From Engraulis encrasicolus (lineage: Eukaryota; Chordata; Actinopteri; Clupeiformes; Engraulidae): DNA of 64,000 nucleotides. Shown here piece after piece: positions 48,932 through 64,000 of this stretch. Location of the stretch: positions 5,862,864-5,926,863 of the forward strand of contig NC_085876.1 in assembly GCF_034702125.1 (NCBI RefSeq). Direction: 5' to 3'. The notes under the pieces were generated by a model, which was not told where the DNA came from, did no database searches, and was given only the letters and a program-made list of their open reading frames with translations. The first letter of the stretch is position 1. Every line of letters begins with the position of its first letter. The position numbers and the translations under genes are program-made.

Positions 48932-51453
48932 TTTTATTTGTATTAATTATTATTGCGTGAATACAATGAGACATCGTACATTTACCTACTTTAACATATT
49001 TTTTTAAATTCCGAATTGTGAAGTGTTTACTGATGTTTTCAAAGCGGAATTAAGCTTTATTCAGAATTAAAGTGAGTTAATTCTGAATTAAATGTCTCAT
49101 GTAAACATAGCCAATGAAAGGCATGGAGTGATGGTGATATCTTTGCAATTTGTGGACCAATAGCCTACATCCGTATATTAATAAAAACAGTTCTCAAACA
49201 CCAGCAGCACTAATACAGCCCCACATAAGGGCTCTATCCCTCCCTACCATGTTTCATTTTAAGCTCTACGCCCTTTTCTTCATATATTACATCAATTATG
49301 TCAAATAATGAGATAAAAGACACAATAAATAATAAGATGCACCATGAGAGAAGCTCTGCATGAACCATGTCTGGATAAACTAGGTCACCTACTTCCTTAA
49401 AATCACACATACTGTAAAAAGTATATTACCATAATAAAGGTATTAGTGAATTATCACAATCAGGCAGTTACCTGGCAGAGATAAGCTGGTTGACAGTTAG
49501 TGACATTGGTAGCTAACACACGTGCAGGTGTGTGTGGGAGTGGACAACTGTCTTTATTGTTGAGGTGATACCCAAATGAAGCAGCAGCTGGAGTGCATAT
49601 CCAATTGTTACTGGAGATGTAGATGTAAATACGTGTAAATTGTAATAAGTTAGAGAAGGAAGAGAGTGAGGAATATTTCGATTTTAAACAGCATGGTGGT
49701 CATGTATAGTCTTCATTCGTTCTGAATGTGGCCGTATTTGTGCAACAATCCAGTTACAGAATGCTGCTCCACACTTGTAAAAGGAATATTCCGTGACTCG
49801 TTTTAAACCAAATACTGGGAATATTCCGTTTGAAACCAGAATGGTCTGTGCATGTATCTGCGCTGCGCTCATAATTGGAGAAAAATGACAACAGCAGAAT
49901 GTCATGTTAGTGTTTATATCAATGTTTTTTTATTCTACTTACAATAAAACAGAATATATCAGTCCCTTATTTGTACAAAAATACCCGAGAGTGATACTAG
50001 TGATTGGGAAAACCAGTCAGCCATTTACCAAACCAAGCAAAGCGTGCTGCACACAGGAGCGGTTTCTTTTTCTTTTTGTTTGAGGAAAAAAAAACAAAAA
50101 AACAAAAACAAAAATAAAAAACAACAAATGAACGGTCATGTAGTTTTCCCTGATACACCATGTTCTTTTGTCCTCTCCAAATTCTTTTGTGTGTGTGTAT
50201 GTGTATTTTTTCTTCTTTTTCCTCAAGGAATCCAAAGCTGGTTTCTAGTGTGAGTAAACCTTGGCAGCTAAGTTATGAGGGGGGGGGGGAAGGGGAGGGG
50301 GGGGGAAGGGGTGGTGTTGAGTGATCCACACGCAGGCTTGGCATTGTACTCAAACTACTTATAGTATGCATACTCAGCATAGTATAGTATAGTATACTTA
50401 CTCAGTATAATACTATAAATAAGACATGCCTTCCGCACAGTAGTGGAGATGGTAATGAGGGAGAAACGAACTGTGTGTGCGTGTGTGTAAGTGTCTGTTG
50501 ACAGAAAGCCAGTAAGGAGGATGATAAGTGTTCTACTCTCAGCTTGGCCCTACAAAGGCAAAGTGCAGTAACTATGCAAACATTGAAATTGAGATGAATG
50601 CCTTCAAAGCCTTGGTATTAGGTTGGATATTGTACTTACAGCAAATTTGACATAGCATTATTTCTAAAAGGAGACACATTTGGATCATAAGGCTTTGTCA
50701 CAAAAGAAAGGATATGTAATGAAGACCATTTTCAGTCTAAACTCAATTTGAGAAAATATGTAGTTACTGCACTTTGCCTCTGAGCACTATTGCACTAGGT
50801 GGCACCTGTGGAGCTGGTCTGGTCTTGAGTGGCGTTGCATTGATGACAAACACCCCCTCCCCCCCTCTCTTCCCACCTACATCACAAAAGTCTGTCTGAA
50901 AAGCAGTGGTCCAGGTGCCCACGTGAGAGAGCGAGCGAGAGTGAGAGAGAGATATATATATATAGAGAGAGAGAAAGAAGAAAAGGAGGGGTGGGTGGGG
51001 GGGGGCACTTAAGTCCGGCACGTAGCTTTTTCTTTTGTTTCTAAGACACTTGAGTTAAGTGCGGGTCCTGGACTACCACAAGTCTGATCAGAAGACCAGC
51101 GTATAGTGTGGCGTAGCATCCGACAGTCCCTCATGGACCCCCTGAGCAGCTGATATACATTCACGTCATGGGCAGCAGAGAACCCCCTCTATGCCCCAAC
51201 TAAGGCCCTCAACACACCCACCCGCAGGCCCTCACACCCTCCTCCCACACCCAGCAATACCCCCACAACCACACACCAACTCCCCAGCACCCACACCCCC
51301 ACCCACCCAGCAATACCACCATGCCATCAACACAACCACCTACTCTCAGTCACCCACCCCCAAACCCAATTCAACCCCTACAGAGTGGAACCAAATCACA
51401 CTCCCAAATGTGTAGGACAGTGTTGAATTCAACTCTGTTAAAATAACACTCAT
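48932..51453. other. Intergenic DNA
   Basis: No recognisable gene. Features are GGAATATTCCG-type palindromes near 49787-49830, a poly(G) stretch at 50279-50310, TATAGTATAGTATA near 50380, GA/TA-rich sequence at 50930-50975 and a CCCAC-rich stretch at 51220-51370. Confidence 0.4.
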
Positions 51454-51653
51454 GGGCAGTCATGGCCTGACGATTAACGAGATGGGTTTGAGATCAGAGG
51501 GTTGCAGGTTCAAAAATCCCACCATTCCTCTCCCTGCTGAGGTGCCCTTGAGAAAGGCACCTAACCCCATCCTGCTCCAGGGACTGTAACCAATACCCTG
51601 TAAAGAACTAAATCACTTTGGACAAAAGTGTCAGCTGAGTGTAATGTAATGTG
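51454..51653 (+). mobile_element. tRNA-derived SINE, family 2 (second copy)
   Basis: Same organisation as 40909-41158, with GGGTTGCAGGTTCAAAAATCC, GTGCCCTTGAGAAAGGCACC and a GTAATGTAATG tail; about 80% alike by eye. Confidence 0.78.
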
Positions 51654-52084
51654 TAACGCAACACTCAAACATAACTTGATGAAAAGCAACCCTTTATGGA
51701 GCGTATTTGCTGCTACTCTCAAAGTGTTGATTTAATCCGGCTAAATGTATTGTGCCTGCTCAATACAAAATCAATGACTTGAGGTGGTTTTGTAGCTGTA
51801 GCTCGTTGCACTGTGTTTGTGCAGTTACAGCTGGGCTGTCAAACTCAAACTGACTGAGGGCCAGAGTGGAAATCTGGCAGTTCAGTTGTGGGCCAACTCA
51901 AAATTGATTAAAAAAAGGACTAAAATTGTGCATACACGAACACAATACTTAAAAGGTCGGCAAATTTCACCAACACATGCTGATTGGTGATATGGTAGTG
52001 ATATGGTAGTGCCAATGTGGCTGCAACCTAGGACCACCCAGAATTTCCGTAACACACAAACAAACGTGTTTTCAAGTCATATTA

Positions 52085-52120
<36 letters not shown>

Positions 52121-53232
52121 ATGATGTATATATGGGCCAACTGTCATACACATTTGAAATCATCTTGTGGGCCTAATGTAATGACAATGTGGGCCACATT
52201 TGGCCCTCGCTTGGGGCCAGAGCTGGACATTCCTGAGATCAGGGTTCTTCTGAGGGGGCGGTTGGTTGGGGCTTGCTAATGTGCACGAGGGGCCTGCCAA
52301 TAGACACCTGAAAGCAGCGGGACCCCTCTGGACCAGGTCTACACCGCCCTGACATAGAAAGCTTTTACAAGTGTGCAGCGCGTAGTGTACTGTTGTGTGT
52401 GTGTGTGTGTGTGGCAGGAGGGAGTTAAGCACAGGGCAGAGAGAGAGAGAGAGAGCTTCAAGGCTTGACTGGGTTTCAGCTTAGAGTTCTGGCCACATCA
52501 CAATCTTCTTTCATGAAGTCTTTAAAAAGATAAACCGTTTGAGCTTATAAATCCAGACATAGTTTTTTTTTCCTCATGAAGGGATCCCATGAATCTGATA
52601 CAGAGACATGCTGTTAGTCCAGTTTCAGAAGCTAAAAATAAGCTTAATTTAATACTGTAATATACTCTTAAAAAATGTATTTTTTTGTGACATACATACA
52701 AACAAAAAAAACAGATAACTCAATATGCACACTGAATCAGAGCACTGGAAAACAAAGAATATGCACAAAGAGAAAAAAAGCAATCAATCAATCAATCTAT
52801 CAATCAGTCAACTCAACCAATCATCATCATGATCTGCGGTGGGATGAGGGGGTTATCCCCCACCCTGTACATAGTGATTTCCCATCTAAAATACAGTGTT
52901 AGATACTTCTACATCTTTATTTTTCCATAGCTTCACATACTTAAAGATATAGAGTCTTACTGGATGGGTTTGTTGTTGTTGTTCAAGGGAGAGCAGGTTT
53001 CAACACTGCAGAGAAAAGAAGAGACGGCTCTTATCTTTACCACCCCCAGCCCCATACCCCTGCCCCTTAAAAACCTGAACGCACAGATTCTCTCTCTCTC
53101 TCTCTCTCTCTCACACACTCTCACTCTCTCTCTCACACACTCTCACTCTCTTTCACACTCTTTCAAGGCTTCCTTACTGTGTATTTATCTCTCTGGCTCC
53201 ATCCCCTGACCTCTCCTCTTCTTTTGCACCAG
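51654..53232. other. Intergenic DNA with simple repeats
   Basis: (AT)n at 52087-52118, (GT)n at 52394-52413, (GA)n at 52440-52456, CAAT repeats at 52780-52815 and CT/CA repeats at 53091-53160. No gene recognised. Confidence 0.4.
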
Positions 53233-53706
53233 GTCTCCACCCCTTCTACACCTTCCTATTCCCCTCTGCGTAGCCCAAAGGCAACTGATGTGAGTTTCTA
53301 GTTGCTGTTGTGGTATGTGTTTGGAGGTACAAAGTGTGTATATCTTCATGTGTATGCGTGTCTGTGTGCGTGTGTAGTAGTGTACAGCATGTGTATATTA
53401 GGGGGCAGAATATAAGATGGGTTTGTCAGTGTGTGTTTGTGTGTGTGTGTGTCTGTGTGTGTGTTATGAGTAGCCACCGTGTCCCCTGTTGTGTGTGGAT
53501 CTCACACAGTAACCAACACCTGAGTTCACTCAAGCCAATGGCCATTCCTTAATACGCACACACAGACACACACACGTACGCAAGTGCACGCACGCACCAA
53601 AGCACACCAATCCATCCTGTATTAGCCCGTCTTGTTTCAGCCTCATCCTCAAACTCCAAACTCCAACATCACTCCTTATGCCAACAGCCCCCTGGCCCCA
53701 TCTTGA
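53233..53706 (+). CDS. Possible last two coding exons of an unidentified Ser/Pro-rich protein
   Basis: Exon 53233-53289 (CAG acceptor, GTGAGT donor, phase 0) would encode VSTPSTPSYSPLRSPKATD. Exon 53641-53706 (TTGTTTCAG acceptor) continues in phase with a Pro/Asn/Ser-rich sequence and a TGA stop. The AATAAA signals at 54339-54344 and 54344-54349 would end a ~0.65 kb 3' UTR, making the gene tail-to-tail with grb10. No upstream exon was found and the composition is low in complexity, so this may be chance. Confidence 0.22.
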
Positions 53707-54529
53707 TATCTGGCACCCCTTCCCCCCTCCCTGCATAACAAGATCAGTCTCTCCACTTCCCATCTGCACTTCCAAAGATGCCCTCTCAGGGGCAGAGGCC
53801 TCTGATGCCCAGTACAGACGCTTCAAACCCCTACAACAACTTCCTTCCAGCACGCATGGAACTCCACTGAGTAACAACTACAGTAAGTCTACTCTACCTT
53901 GCCTTGAGTATTCAATCATTACGATTGGCTGATTCAGAGCTGGCCAGATCAAATCAATTTTGTGGCAGAGGTTTCTAATGACTTTCTGAAGAAGGGAATC
54001 AAACCTCTGCTAAGGGGGAGTGGGGATATAAAGATTTTACATTTTTCTCTTTACCCCTCTCAGCTGTTACTGTTTTGGGGGAAACGTTTGTTCAATCATC
54101 AATCTTCACATCAGCTCTCGCCCAAAAACGCCTCAGGCAGAAGAACCTGAGGAGGGAGAGGAGGAGGAGGAGGAAGAGGAGGGGGAGTGACGAGAGCACA
54201 GTGTTTTTCTGTCGAGTGGGGAAAACCTGTTGTCAACTCTGGAGTGCAAAAAATATATATATACCGTATATATATATATTTATATATATAATTTTTTAAT
54301 ATATATGTAAATATAGTTCAGCTATGTAACGAACTGTAAATAAAATAAAATGTCGTCAAGTAAAGCAACACTTTACAAGTGAAAAATTTAAACAAAAATA
54401 AACAAACAAACACAGAAAACAAAAAATAAACGAACAAAAAAAATGTATGGTGTAGAAGGTCCAATCCAGGCTGATGATGATAAAAGACAGACAGACAGCC
54501 AGAGTGACTGTGGGGTTCCTATCGGGGAT

Positions 54530-54645
54530 CTGGTGACCTGGGGGGTCCTGGGGTCCAGACCTGATGTCCTGGGGTCCAGACCTGATGTCCTGGGGTCCAG
54601 ATCTGATGTCCTGGGGTCAGGATCTGATGTCCTAGGGGTGGGGGC
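54530..54645. repeat. 21-bp minisatellite
   Basis: About five copies of GGGGTCCAGACCTGATGTCC plus one base, downstream of the grb10 stop codon and possibly within its 3' UTR. Confidence 0.85.
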
Positions 54646-55231
54646 GGCACAGTGTCCAGGATGAAGAGGAGGATGAACCATGTGTCCGAGCAATGGATGG
54701 AGGAGAAGGAGGGTGGTTGGAAGAGAGGGAAGGATGGTTGGGAAAGACACACACCTCATCCATGAAGGCTCCATCTATGGTGTGTGTGTGTGTGTGTGTG
54801 TGTGTGAGTGTCAATCAGTGAGTGTATGTCCGCGAGAGTATGTGTGTGTCTATAATAGACAGGAATCCTGTCCCCTGGTCTAAGCGTTGGCCTGTGCTGG
54901 GCTGCATGTTGGCCCACAGGGTTAAGCGTTGGCCTGGGCTGGGCTGGACTGGGCTGGGCTGCATTTTGGCCTACCAGGCTAAGCGTTGGCCTGGGATTAG
55001 TATCATTTGCAGTCAGGGAGGTTATGTGGAGGTGGAAGATCACCAAGGCGTCGGGGAGCCGTGCGTGGTGTGGTGTGGTGTGGCGTAGCGTGGCTGTCCT
55101 GTCGGTCTGCCTGTCTGTTTATGCAAAGGGGGGTTCAAAGGTCACGAGGGGAGGTAAAGAGAGGTGAGACGTGGGTGATCGTGGCGGGGGCTACACGGGG
55201 GAGAGAGCACAGGGTGGGGTGTGTGTGCGGG

Positions 55232-63896
<8,665 letters not shown>

Positions 63897-64000
63897 CTAA
63901 TAAAGAAAGAAATAAAAAAAGAAAGCAAGAAAGAAAGAAAGAAAGACACGTGTGCATGAATACACACACTCAAATGCATGTCGGTGCGCACTAGGGCTGC

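Noticed and set aside
51191..51415. 74-codon Pro/Thr-rich frame
   Set aside because: The DNA is a CCCAC-rich low-complexity stretch without splice sites or homologous motifs.
53641..53881. Longer alternative exon reading through to a GTAAGT at 53882
   Set aside because: It needs a different phase from the upstream exon 53233-53289 and gives a low-complexity sequence; the phase-consistent reading stops at 53706.

Overview
The window looks like teleost fish genomic DNA. The coding exons are intron-split, with GT/AG boundaries and vertebrate protein families. The intergenic DNA is packed with fish-type mobile elements (L2-like and CR1/Rex-like LINEs, hAT-like and Tc1-like elements, tRNA-derived SINEs, solo LTRs) and very long CA/TG and GA/CT microsatellites. 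The species cannot be named from the sequence.

Layout. (1) Positions 448-4249, 8557-12218 and 33589-35695 (all minus strand) hold three paralogous secreted C-type lectin genes. I rebuilt each exon by exon, and all three are in frame from Met to stop (200, 199 and 185 aa). They share a signal-peptide exon, two or three tiny symmetric stalk exons and a four-exon lectin domain, but keep different calcium/sugar motifs (QGG, QPD, EPN). A conserved ATTACCTGTAAT element lies 240-300 bp upstream of each start codon. (2) Positions 12.54-27.42 kb are a ~14.9 kb block inserted just upstream of the second lectin gene. It is bounded by ~250 bp inverted repeats made of tandem TTATTACGTTATGGGC-like units. 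The equivalent site upstream of the first lectin gene is empty, which defines the insertion. Inside are an L2-like LINE with a 786-codon frame, a 5.6 kb structure with 0.8 kb inverted arms, two hAT-like MITEs with perfect 8-bp target duplications, a tRNA-like tandem array and minisatellites. (3) 27.4-33.1 kb holds a 1.47 kb solo LTR and a second LINE. (4) 35.7-42 kb is mostly repeats. (5) 42032-45822 (plus) is the 3' part of an unrecognised gene. It has a 14-residue proline/serine repeat (nine copies) followed by three ~300-residue helical repeats in one exon, and two small terminal exons. (6) 46-55 kb is repeat-rich, with a possible 3' end of an unidentified plus-strand gene at 53.2-54.35 kb. 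(7) 55232-63896 (minus) carries the last nine coding exons of grb10 (PH, BPS and SH2 regions, 312 aa). Its introns consist largely of microsatellites that run right up to splice sites.

The lectins would be secreted calcium-dependent binding proteins, and grb10 is an intracellular adaptor for receptor tyrosine kinases; I see no functional link between them. The most novel items are the giant inverted-repeat insertion with its empty reference site, the unrecognised tandem-repeat gene, the divergent calcium sites of the lectins and the microsatellite-built splice sites of grb10. All family names rest on reading motifs by eye; no database search was run.
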